Shown here: positions 29,836 through 39,709 of the stretch, piece by piece
Layout of the letters: each line of letters starts with the position of its first letter
How positions within the stretch are numbered: position 1 is the first letter of the stretch
Source: Hyaloraphidium curvatum
Taxonomy: Eukaryota > Monoblepharomycota > Hyaloraphidiomycetes > Hyaloraphidiales > Hyaloraphidiaceae
NCBI GenBank assembly: GCA_025558095.1
Contig: JAIVFI010000005.1
Location: 310,001 to 374,000, forward strand
DNA length: 64,000 bases
Direction: 5' to 3'
Notes under the pieces: generated by a model
What the model saw: the letters and a program-made list of their open reading frames with translations, nothing else
Database searches by the model: none
What the model was told of the DNA's origin: nothing
Made by a program: the position numbers and the translations under genes

Positions 29836-30890
29836 ATGGCTCCGCGAAAGAAGCCGTCGATTGCGCAGAAGGCTTCGGAGCTCGGTCGTCTGACCACCGG
29901 ATATAAGGTTACGAAGGCCCATGACCCGGGAGCCGGCGCCGACGCGGCTTGGGGCCCGAAACGCCCGTCCAAAAAGCTGGTGCCGGCAGAGAAGATCAAC
30001 GAAATTGTGTCTGAGTTTCTGGCGAATCCGACGCCCGAGAACAGGGACGCGCTGATGAAGAAGGCGGGAGCCAGCCGCTCGACTTTCTACAGCTGGGTCG
30101 CGGAGTTCAAGGGGCAAGGGAGCTTCGTTCGCAGGCCAAGATCCGGTCGTCGTCCGAAGCTGAGCGAGGAGGAGCGCGAGGAGGCTGCTCAGAACTATGT
30201 TTTCGGACTGAGGTCTCTGGATAAGGTCGGCGAGGAGAAGGGTGTCAGCGGCTCTACAATCCGCAGGTGGACCACAGGTGGCGAGGGAAGCAGGGCATTG
30301 CGCCCACGGAGGAACCCAACTACGCATCCCCGGAAGTCCCCGAGATGCCCCCTCAGGCACCGTTCGACGTCTGCCAGGCACTCTCTTCGAAGGACGGCCG
30401 CAACGTGCTGTTCTTCTCTAGGATCCTCGTTCACGTTCGCGAACAACCTGCTTTCGAAATCCATCTCCTCCTCGACGCCAAGAAGCACGTCGTTGCAGGA
30501 GAAGCGGTCAAGATTGGCACAAACTCGTTTATGTTCCTGATGAAGCACCTTGCCAAGGACTACAAGCCCGTCGGCGACGTCGGGGCCATCATCTGTTTGC
30601 CTGTCCACGGAGCAGGCATCGCCCACGATCTTCCCTGGAGCTGCACCAGCATCCTCAGATTCGGCCTCAAGATGATGCTGGTGGCGGGCCCCGAGATCGA
30701 CGCCTTGGATCCGGTATGGCTACTTTGGGAAGCGCACCTCGGCCCAGAGATTATTGCGGCGCTCAGCCGCGTGCCCGAAGCTGTGCGTCTGCAGCGTGCA
30801 CAGAGCCTCCTTCCGCCACGCATCGCGGCCCTCAGCGATACGTGCATACAGCGTGCAGTTGACGCGGCTTTCGCGGCTCAGCGCGAGTGA
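29836..30890 (+). CDS. Helix-turn-helix protein, possibly transposon-derived
   Basis: The first part (ATG 29836, MAPRKKPSIAQKASELG) has two helix-turn-helix-like segments: LMKKAGASRSTFYSWVAEFK and DKVGEEKGVSGSTIRRWT. They are separated by the linker SGRRPKLSEEEREEA, which is typical of Tc1/IS630-class DNA-binding regions. The frame then breaks between 30220 and 30295. A second open frame continues to 30890 (APTEEPNYASPEVPEMPP, RNVLFFSRILVHVREQ, PVGDVGAIICLPVHGAG). A weak GTCAGC...AAGCAG intron (30244-30293, 50 nt) would join them, or a real frameshift is present. The second part has no DDE motif that I can see. It is divergent from XPG-Fanzor1. Confidence 0.55.
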
Positions 30891-31023
30891 ATGCCGGGAC
30901 TTGCTGAATGCTGCAATCGACTTGCCTCGCGGATTTCTCTGGTTCGGGATGGGCGCGTAGCTGCCACTTGGAGATAGCAAAACGGATCGTTGACAATTGA
31001 CTTCACGTCCTTGTAGTCATCAT

Positions 31024-32289
31024 TTAGCAAATCAACACTTTCGCGCGCTCGCTTCTCAGCAGTCCAAGACGGATGGTTTCCTCCTCCATCTTCTTGAACC
31101 CGTTAATGATCGACTCCCTCCTGATGGCGTCCCAGGCCCTTTTGACACGCTCAGCCAGCTGAAGCATGTCATGACCAATGGTGCTACGGTACACAACTGC
31201 CTCGTGGGCTGCATCAACGAATCCATGCTGCTGTAAGGATGCCCAGGCAGCGACCAAGCCCGCCTTGAAAGGATGGTTGACCGCCAGGTCCAGTGGCTGA
31301 ACGTTCTTTGACTGCCCTGCCGGGATAACTACAACACCGAAATCGTGAAGAGCCAGTGAAGCGAGGGCCTGTTGGGACACGTGCGAGGAACAACGGTCCA
31401 TGATGAGGAGCTTCCTTCGCGGATCATGCAAAGCGGGTGCCAGGCATCTTGCTACCCAATCAGCGAATATGCCGCACGTCATGAACGATCCTGGCTGTTT
31501 CCATGCCATGAGCTGGCCCATGTATCCGCGACAGGGGGTTCCAGGCTCAACGCCATCAACACCTGCCTTCGCAATGACGCAAGGCGGAAGCTTGTCGCCC
31601 GCGGCGGTGACGGCCAGGACCACAGACACTCGGATCCGATCCTTGCGCTGGACCCTGATCGAGATGCGTTTCTGGCCTTTTGGTGCCACGGTCCTGCGTG
31701 GAGGGCTGTCGAGCCAAACGGGCGTCTCGTCCATGTTGACGACCAGCGCAGGGTCCGTGTCCCAGTACCCAGATTCCTCCAGCAAATTGGAGAACGCGAG
31801 CAAGTCCCGTGTAGTGTCTTTAAGCTCCAGCGGAACTAGCTTCAAAGAGGGCCGCGGCCTGTCGTGCGAGTATCGCGTTGTTGGTATCCGGAGTGCGAAT
31901 CCCCGACGCCTGAGGAACCCTGCGAACCACTTGCGCCCACATGTGAGCTTCAAATTTGTAAATGTGGTCTGCTGCATCAAGGTCGAGAGCAGCTCCGCCA
32001 TGCGCGCTTTGCAGTCGGCATAAGTGACTACGAAGCCGGAAGCCCGCTGGCCGCGGACCCATCGGGCTAGTTGAAGCTCGGCACGTTCATGCGGCAGCCA
32101 TACACGATGCGGAAGATGGCGGCGGAAAACTTTCCTAGGGGCTTTGCCGAGTTCCGGTGCCTGGGAGCACCAGCGCGAAAGTGTGGATCGGTGTACGCCG
32201 AGCTCCTTCGCCACACGCGACGCCGATCCCCGCGCCGCCTTCCGCACCGCTTTCAGCTTCCTGTCGATTGTGTAGGACCGCCTGCTCAT
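31024..32289 (-). CDS. pogo/Tigger-type DDE transposase, intact
   Basis: A single uninterrupted frame of 421 codons from ATG 32289. The N-terminus has a psq-type HTH (KAVRKAARGSASRVAKELG, then VHRSTLSRWC). A second CENP-B-like HTH follows and ends KWFAGFLRRRGFALR. The catalytic core has all three acidic residues: VVNMDETPVWLD, LLIMDRCSSHVS and NVQPLDLAVNHPFK. This matches the pogo family of cut-and-paste transposases (DDE_1), which make TA target duplications. No stop or frameshift interrupts it, so it may be active or domesticated. I could not find terminal inverted repeats by eye. Confidence 0.9.
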   Translation of the reverse strand: MSRRSYTIDRKLKAVRKAARGSASRVAKELGVHRSTLSRWCSQAPELGKAPRKVFRRHLPHRVWLPHERAELQLARWVRGQRASGFVVTYADCKARMAELLSTLMQQTTFTNLKLTCGRKWFAGFLRRRGFALRIPTTRYSHDRPRPSLKLVPLELKDTTRDLLAFSNLLEESGYWDTDPALVVNMDETPVWLDSPPRRTVAPKGQKRISIRVQRKDRIRVSVVLAVTAAGDKLPPCVIAKAGVDGVEPGTPCRGYMGQLMAWKQPGSFMTCGIFADWVARCLAPALHDPRRKLLIMDRCSSHVSQQALASLALHDFGVVVIPAGQSKNVQPLDLAVNHPFKAGLVAAWASLQQHGFVDAAHEAVVYRSTIGHDMLQLAERVKRAWDAIRRESIINGFKKMEEETIRLGLLRSERAKVLIC

Positions 32290-33301
32290 ATTGTGACTCA
32301 GTGTTGCTTCTTTGCCGCAAAAGACGGTAGTGGGGCTGTATTAGCAACCCGGACTTTCTAACCATGTCTGATCTAACAACAGATAGGTGTGTTCTGGGTG
32401 AAAGACCGTTCCATCCAGGCCATGGCGTTTTTGCAAAGCAGTATTTCGGAGTGTCCGGATTGTGTCCGGAGGCTTTGTAAATACACACACGTGGCGCCGC
32501 TTACGTGGCGCTCGTCGCAAGAACTACAAAAGCAGCGCCCGGGTGAATCGCCCGCGGACACCATCACCCACAACTCGGCCCCTTTGCTCCCCAGCATAGA
32601 GCGATGCGGGCCCGCAAGCGCAAGAAAAGCTTCCCGGTCGCGCTCTCGCTGTTGGGGGCGCTGTCCTGGTGGGAGCGCGAGCGCCGCGTGTGCCCCGTCC
32701 CCGTCGCCTTCTCACGGCGTCTTTCGACAGTGCCGGTGCCGTCAGGCACAGGAGCCTCATCCACGACGGCCGTGTGCTCGGCTCATTGAGAGAAGTAGGT
32801 CTCACGGGGTCGCGCCGGAACGACACACCGACCTGACCATTCTCCAGCACCCATCTTCTCTTCTTTTTTTCGCTTCTTTCTTTCTGTTACCGGCTGCAAC
32901 GACGGAGGGGCGACGAGCGCACGGGCGCTGCGCGGCGCCGAGGGCCGGAGACCGCCGATCGACTCGAGCTGGACTCCACGTGCATCCTCTTGCACCCCTT
33001 GGCATTGCGCGCAACTGTGGGGCTCGGAGCTCCATCAAGCCTACCTGCATGTGCACTATCCTGCCCGTCGCCCATGGATCTCCAACGTTGCCTTGGTGGT
33101 GAAACAACGTGTGGGTGCAAGCCTGCATTCGCCCTGCGAGCGTGCCGGCCAACGCCTTGCAGATTGATCTGGAGAATTTCGTGGGCAGGGAAGGGATATC
33201 AGGTGGCAAGTCGTTGATGACAGTAGCCAGAAAACTAGTAGCGGCGTCGAGACCGTCGAGTACGGATTTCAGATGTAGCCGCACTAAGCAGAAGCGGATC
33301 G
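32290..33301. other. About 1 kb without a supported gene, next to the transposase
   Basis: Several short open frames exist on both strands, but none shows a recognisable domain or a believable splice pattern. At 32430-32481 an imperfect 10-bp inverted repeat (TTTGCAAAGC and GCTTTGTAAA) encloses two copies of GTGTCCGGA (32451-32459 and 32462-32470). A pyrimidine-rich tract lies at about 32850-32890. The stretch may be transposon flank or the upstream region of the F-box gene. Confidence 0.35.
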
Positions 33302-34492
33302 ATGATGTGGCCACAATTTCACCGCACACGTCGGCACGTCCGGCACCCTGTTGTGCCCAGAAAGCCAGCCATCGACATGAACTCACACAATAGCAGTCGC
33401 GTCCAACGCTCTGCGGCGCCCACCGCCACACCGGCGGCACGCGGCGCTTCGGCAGCCCCGTCTTGGGTCCCAAAAGCCACGTCGATGCCCAATGCCCGCC
33501 TCGGTAGGGGCCGCATCGACGACCTGCCGCCCGAGATCATCCTGAGGATTGTTGTCTACATCTTGACGCCCCTGCGCCGGCGAGCTCCGCCTCCAAAGCC
33601 GAGCGCCTCGGCTTCCACGCAACGGGCCGCATCCGCCACCACCAAAGACCTCGGATTCGAAGGGGCCAGGACGCTGCTGCACCTCGCGCACACGACGCCG
33701 TACCTCTTCAACGTTCTGGGTCGCAACCGCATCTTCGACGGGTACTGGAAAAGGGTCTACCTGGACAATCTGGTGCCGCGGGGCGAGGCGAAGAGGGGCG
33801 CCTCCGCCAAGGCGTTTTTCAAGCGCGTCCCCGGATGCACCTGGTACGGGCTCGTCGCTGCCTGCCATCTCGAGACCACCTGCGGCGGCTGCCTCGATCT
33901 GCCGTGCCACCCCGACTTCCCAATCGCGTGGGAGGTGCCGGCCAAGGCGGCCGACACCGTCAAGGCCGCGTTCAGGACAAGGAAGAAGCCGAAATGGATC
34001 TCGCGGACGCGACCGTGGACCGCAGACGGAGAGCACGTGCGCGATCGGAGCGGGGACGAGTTCGGTGGCTGCGTCTTCATCTCCCTGCGTGACGTCATCT
34101 CCAAGCACTGGTTCGCAGGGTGCTTCTGCTGCTCGTGGACCGTGTCGGAGGAGGACATGGAGTGCTGGGAAGAGAGCGAAATCACGCGGTGCGCCTGCGG
34201 CGAGACCCTGTGCCGGCGCTGCTTCGACCCCGACGACATCGAATGCTCTTCGTGCAGCACGTGGTGGCGCTACGACTTCAGGTACCACGATCGGGTCCTG
34301 GAGATGTGCCACCTCTGTGCGAAAGGCACAAACACCTTCGACTACACGATCTGCGGCGAATGCGAATATCAAGGCCTCAACGGCGATCTGGACGACGACG
34401 AGAAGCGGGAGCTGGGTCTCGATGGCCGGTATGGAAACTGGACGGACTCGGACTCTGAAGAGGACTTTTCCGACTACAGCGAATGGTGGTAG
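33302..34492 (+). CDS. F-box-like protein with Cys-rich C-terminal region
   Basis: A single open frame of 396 codons. The start may instead be ATG 33377 or 33485. An F-box-like segment is visible: RIDDLPPEIILRIVVYIL, then LLHLAHTTPYLFNVLGRN and DGYWKRVYLDNL. The second half is rich in paired Cys: FAGCFCCSW, CACGETLCRRCF, CSSCSTWW and CHLCAKG, then ICGECEY. This suggests two or more zinc ions. The C-terminus is acidic (DSDSEEDFSDYSEWW). F-box proteins bring substrates to SCF ubiquitin ligases. The Cys region could be the substrate reader. The exact family is not recognised. Confidence 0.65.
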   Translation: MMWPQFHRTRRHVRHPVVPRKPAIDMNSHNSSRVQRSAAPTATPAARGASAAPSWVPKATSMPNARLGRGRIDDLPPEIILRIVVYILTPLRRRAPPPKPSASASTQRAASATTKDLGFEGARTLLHLAHTTPYLFNVLGRNRIFDGYWKRVYLDNLVPRGEAKRGASAKAFFKRVPGCTWYGLVAACHLETTCGGCLDLPCHPDFPIAWEVPAKAADTVKAAFRTRKKPKWISRTRPWTADGEHVRDRSGDEFGGCVFISLRDVISKHWFAGCFCCSWTVSEEDMECWEESEITRCACGETLCRRCFDPDDIECSSCSTWWRYDFRYHDRVLEMCHLCAKGTNTFDYTICGECEYQGLNGDLDDDEKRELGLDGRYGNWTDSDSEEDFSDYSEWW

Positions 34493-34612
34493 GATCTCGA
34501 ATGTCACGAATCTTCCTTCGGTCTGCGCTTGACGTGAAGCTTGGTGGCGACGTGTGCTTGCTTCCGACATAGAGCTTCTCTTTACTGTCATTTGTACCGC
34601 AGTGTTCAGAAT

Positions 34613-36414
34613 ATGAAGAAACCGCCCGCCTTGAAGCGAACCTTGCGGGGGGCGGCCGACACTCCTGTCACAAACGCGTCTTCGCGATCCCGCCCCGCGA
34701 TGGCCGCGTTCGAGGAGGAGTACGACGACGACGCGCCGCGGCCGGCCCCGTCGGCGCCTGCGCCGCTTCCGGTGTTTGGCGTGCCGCCGCCGCGGCCGAG
34801 CGAGAAGTACGCGGGCGCGGCGGCGCCGCCGGGGCTGCTGTTCGACGACGAGCGCGTCGAGTTCGTCGTCGAGACGGGCCGCTACGTCTACACCGACGAC
34901 GACGACGTGGCGTACGAGTGGGACGACGCCGCGCGCGCGTGGTTCCCGACGTTCGACGAGGGCGCGCTCGAGCGCCAGCAGAGCGCGTACGCGGGCGACG
35001 CCGGCGACGCCCCGGGCGAGGTCGTGCCGCCGCACGTCGCCCGCAAGAAGCGCAAGGCCGAGCAGACAGCGAACTACACCGGCGCGGCCGACGCCGGGGA
35101 CGCGGACCCGCCGCCGGCCCAGAAGAAGGCAAAGCCCGCGCAGCCCAAGCCCGTGACCGCCGTCTACGTGTCGGGCCTGCCGCCGGACGCCACCGTGCCA
35201 GAGCTGGCCGCCTTCTTCTCGCGATGCGGCATCATCATGGAGGACCTGGCCACCGGCGAGCCGCGCGTCAAAATATACACCAGCAAGGAGACCGGCGAGC
35301 CAAAGGGCGACGCGCTCGTCACCTACTTCAAGCCCGAGAGCGTGGACCTGGCCGTGCAGCTGCTGGACGAGTCGGAGCTGCGGCCGGGCAAGGGGCCGCT
35401 GATCCGCGTGTCCAAGGCCGAGTTCAAGGAGAAGGAGCGGGATCCAAACGAGCCGGCGGAGAAGAAGCCCAACTTCGAGCGGAAAAAGGCCATCAAGAAG
35501 CTGCAGAAACTCGACAAGTGGGTTTCCCGCCGCTCGCTCCGAGCCGATTCCTGACCCTCCTGTCCATCCAGGCAGCTCGGCTGGTTCGAGGAGGCCCAGC
35601 CCGCGACCAAGGCCGAAAAGTTCCAACGCGTCGTCATCATCAAGAACGTCTTTACCAAGGAGGAGCTCGAGGCGGACCCGACCCTCATCCTGGACCTCAA
35701 GGACGACATGCGGACCGAGTGCGAGAAGCTGGGCGAGGTGACCAACGTTATCCTCTACGACGTGGGTTCCGCGCCCCCTGCGCTCTACCCCGATGGCCAA
35801 CTCTCCCCGCTTCCACACAGCAACACCCCGACGGCGTCATGTCGGTCCGCTTCAAGGACCTTCCCCCCGCGCAGGCCTGCGTGCAGCTCATGGACGGACG
35901 CTTCTTCGCCGGCCGCCGCCTGGCCGCGGAGCTCTACGACGGCCGGACGCGGTACGACGCGTACAAATCCGGCAAGGGCGCCGAGACGGAGGAGGAGGAG
36001 AAGGAGAGGCTGGAGCGGTACGCGCGGTGGCTCGAGGGCGGGCTCGAGGACGACGAGGGGCCCAAGAAACCCGCCGCGAAGCCGGCTGCCCCGGCTGCCG
36101 CGAAGCCCGCGCCGCGCGACGACGCGGTGGTGCTCGAGCGCGAGGACGAGAACGGCGAGCCCGATCCCGTCGTCGTGGACATGTCGGGGATCCGGACCGC
36201 CGGCGAGGACGGCTTCGGGACCGCCGGGGACGCGGACGACGAGGGGCTGGAGATGCCCGAGGGCGCGGTGCTTCTACCGGGAGGCGGTTGGGCGCTGCCG
36301 CCGCAGACGCGGGAACAGGTCGAGGAGAAGCTGGCGCCGCCGGGGCTGGCGTGGGCCGGGGCGGACGAGGAGGAGAATGCCGCCCTGGAGGAAGCCGACG
36401 ACGACGAAGAGTAA
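34613..36414 (+). CDS. HTATSF1 (CUS2): HTATSF1/CUS2-like splicing factor
   Basis: Three exons with introns at 35518-35571 and 35762-35820. The N-terminus has the WW-like block YVYTDDDDVAYEWDDAARAWF. RRM1 spans AVYVSGLPPDATVPELAAFF to IRVSKAEF, with TYFKPESVDLAVQLLDE. The second, UHM-type RRM has VVIIKNVFTKEELEAD, CEKLGEVTNVILYD, DGVMSVRFKDLP and GRFFAGRRLAAELYDG. This is the architecture of human Tat-SF1 and yeast Cus2, which bind SF3B1 and U2 snRNP and are displaced by PRP5 during spliceosome assembly. A long acidic tail follows, as in Tat-SF1 but not Cus2. Confidence 0.93.
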
Positions 36415-36479
36415 CTAACCGAATCCGGTCGGGAAAACCTTCGCAATTCCATTCTTGTGCCAGGAAGTCAGTACACAGC

Positions 36480-39471
36480 TCATTCTTCGTCCTCGCTGCC
36501 TTCCTCGGAGCTTCCCGACTCCGATCCCTCCCCCTGAGACCCGTCCTCTTCCGAGCTCGATCCCGATTCCGAGCTATCCGAGCTCGACGAGGCGGCGTCC
36601 GGGCCGGCGATGCCGTTCGCCATGTGCCCGTTGGGCAGGTGTCCGTTTGCACCGGCGTCGTCATCGCTGTCGCTCCAGACGCCCTCCGCCACCGCACCGT
36701 CCGCCTCCTCCATCTCCTCATCGTCGCCCTCTTCGTCGTCGCTCCCCGATTCGGCCTCGGCCTCCACAAACTCCCCGGCAACGTCGCCGTCCAGCGAGCC
36801 CTCGGCGATCTCGATGTCGGACCCCTCCCAAAACTCCTCGCCGAGGGCGTCGCCCTCGTCCGCCCGCCGAGCCGAGGGCTCTTCCCGCCGCCGGTCCAGG
36901 CGGTCCTTCCAGAGCGCGTCCAGGGGAGCGCCCTCCCCGTCTTCGTCGGCCATGTCCCCGACGAGGAGCTCCATAGACTGCAGGGTAAAGTCCATGAGGT
37001 ACGAGCGGGTGATCAGTTCGCCCAAATGCTGGTAATGCCGCTCAGTGTACGGGATGAGCGCGTCGAGAATCTGCAAGAGATGGAGCGTTGTCAATAAGGG
37101 GCTACCATATGTGCGCCGAGCGGCGCACCTCCTTTGCCTTCGAAAGCCCGGAGATTTCCGAAGGCGGGAAGAACTTGAGGATCGCGTTGAGCACCGTCTG
37201 CGCCGTCCTCGCATGGCGCGAGTTGGTGTTCCAATCGCGGACGTACAGCAGCATCTTCTCCAGCCCGGCCGGGTCCAGATGCTTCAGCACCTCGTCCACT
37301 TCCTGAGCGCCAGTGACGGTCTCTTTGCCGGCCTCCCCGGCCGCATCGATGACCTCCTTGAACAGCTTAACGAGCCGGTACGGCTGGCCGAGGTCCATCG
37401 CCAGGGCGATGGCGCCGCGGTAGTCCTTCCTGTGGAGGAAGTTGGCCAGGTCCTGCTCCTTGACGATCCTCTCCTCCTCCTCCTTGCGCTTCTGCTCGCT
37501 CTCCTCCTCGGTCATGTCGGCCCACAACCGCAGCACGGAATCGCCGCCGCCCGAAGCCAGGATCTCGCCCTCCTTCGCGACGGCCAGCGCCCAGACTTTG
37601 CCCTCTCCGCCGTCCAGCGTCGTCGTGCACTCGCTCGTCTTCATGTTCCAGACCTTGATCAGGCCGTCGCTCCCCGACGAGATCACCTGCGTCCCGTGGC
37701 TCATAAATGAGACCCGCAGCACGCTATTGAGGTGGCCTTCGAAGGTCCGAAGGCAGCTCCTGTCCGCGAGCGACCACAGCTTGACCGTCTTGTCGCCCGA
37801 CGACGTCGCGAGCACCTGATCCACGGGACTGAACTGCACGCTCCAAACACCGCGCCGGTGTCCCGAAAACGTCGCGATGAGCGAGCCGTCGGCGGCATTC
37901 CACAGCTTCGCAGTCTTGTCCTGGGACGCCGACGCAAAGACCCGATCGTTGGGCGCGACCGCAATCGAGTTGATGTCCCTTTCGTGGGCCTTGACGGTGT
38001 AGATGGAAGAGAGCTTCTTCACCGCGCCGCCCTTGCCGCTTTCTGCGGCTTTCAGGTCCCACATCTTCACCGTGCGGTCCTGGCTCCCTGTCAGGACGAA
38101 GCCGCCCGACTTTTTCGATAGGGACACCGCCCCGATGGCCTCGGTGTGGCCGGTGCAAGTGCCCCACCTGCGCCACTTCCCCGAGTCCCGCTTCCACAGG
38201 AGGGCCGTCTTGTCCTTTGCCCCGCTCACGAGCAGCGCGCCGTCCTTGGCGGCATCGATGCAAATCACCACGTCCGAATGTCCGTACAGGAGCTCGCAGT
38301 CGCCGGTGTTCATGTCGTAGACGCGCACCTGCTCGCTGTTTGCGCAGAGCGCCAACGAGTCCGGGCCGCCGAGGAAGCACACGTCAATGACCTCGTCGTT
38401 CGCGCCCACGAGCTGCTTCGTCCTCTGCAGCCCCTCGCGGATCGAATAGAAGAGAAAGTGCTGGTCCGTGGTCACGACGACCAGAGCCATCGAGTCCCGC
38501 ACGTAGAGCACCTCGAAGATCTGGTGGTTGCTGCTCTCTTCCGCGGCCTGGGCCAGGAGCACCTCGCCGCGGTCGGCGTTCCATATTCGCACGACGCCCT
38601 TTTCGCCCCCCGTGTAGAAGACAATGTCCGTCTGCTTCGTGGACGACCGCAACTTGGTCGGGAGGTGCGAGTGGTCCACCAGACCGACCGCCTCCACACC
38701 CTCCGAGACCGGCAGAGTCTTGACGAGCTCCTTGGTGCCCAGGTTCCAGATATTCACGACACGATCCCGCCCGCCGCTGATCAGGTACTCGCCATTCGGC
38801 GTCAGATCGAGCCCGCGCACCACGGAAACATGGCTCTCCAGCACCGCGAGGCACCCCTTCTTCTTCAGGTCCCAGACTCGGATCTGTCCGTCTTCCCCTC
38901 CGGTGTAGAGCAGCCACCACGCCTTCTTGTCCGGCCTGAACTTTACGCAGGTCACGAGGCCGCGATGGCCGCGAAAGTTGTGCGTCGCGTAGCCGCGGCC
39001 AACGTCCCACACCTTGACGGTGCTGTCCGCCGATCCCGTCGCGCAAAGCGTCGAAGTCGCGTCAAAATCCATAGCGAGCACGGGAGCCTCGTGACCGCGG
39101 AAGCTCCGTTCCTCCTTCCCCGTTTCCAGGTCCCAAGCTTTGAGGAGCAGGCTGCGGCTCGCGGTCAAGAGGCCCGACGAGTCGGGCTTCACCGCAAAGC
39201 ACGTCAGGGCATCGGCACCGCCCTCCAGCTTCCATTTCGTCCGTCCGTTCGACAGCTCCAGGCAAACAACGTCCTCCCCGGCCGTGGAAATCAGCAGTTG
39301 GTCGTCCGCGGTCACGGCCGTCTTGCCGCCGGTGTAGAAGGACTCGATTGTGCGGGACTGCTTGAAGCTGGGGCGCGGGGGCAAGAGGGTCACGACAATA
39401 GGTCAAGCTCGAGCCGACTGATCCTACCTCGTCCGAACGACCGGTTTCCCGGCCCCAGGATCGCCGGACAT
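36480..39471 (-). CDS. UTP13: U3 snoRNP protein UTP13 (TBL3)
   Basis: Three exons with introns at 39368-39427 and 37071-37128. The start MSGDPGAGKPVVRT is joined to SFKQSRTIESFYTGGK. At least a dozen WD40 repeats follow (for example CATGSADSTVKVWDVGRG, LISGGRDRVVNIWNLG, FASASQDKTAKLWNAADG), forming two propellers. The C-terminal Utp13 domain follows (ILDALIPYTERHYQHLG, LMDFTLQSMELLVGDM), then a very acidic Ser/Glu/Asp tail. UTP13 belongs to the UTP-B complex of the small-subunit processome in the nucleolus. It is divergent from eRF1 with 238 bp between start codons. Confidence 0.93.
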
Positions 39472-39709
39472 GCCGCCGTGTTTGGTTGATGAAAGGGTTT
39501 ACGGAGGAGTGAAGCGGCCTTTTTCTGCTTTGCGAGGGCACCCGTGCACCGGCTTGGGAGACGAGCGGAAGCCCTTTTGGACCTTCCTTGGGCGCCAGTG
39601 GCCTTCGAAGATCCTTTGGGGGGCCAACCGGCGCGTGGGAGGCCTCCCTTTTCTCTGGACGGCCTTTCGGCCCTTTCCAGCGCCTCCCGGCGCTCACTAG
39701 GATTCCACA

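Noticed and set aside
32802-33473. A 223-codon minus-strand open frame
   Set aside because: No recognisable domain, mixed composition, and it overlaps the start of the F-box gene in antisense.
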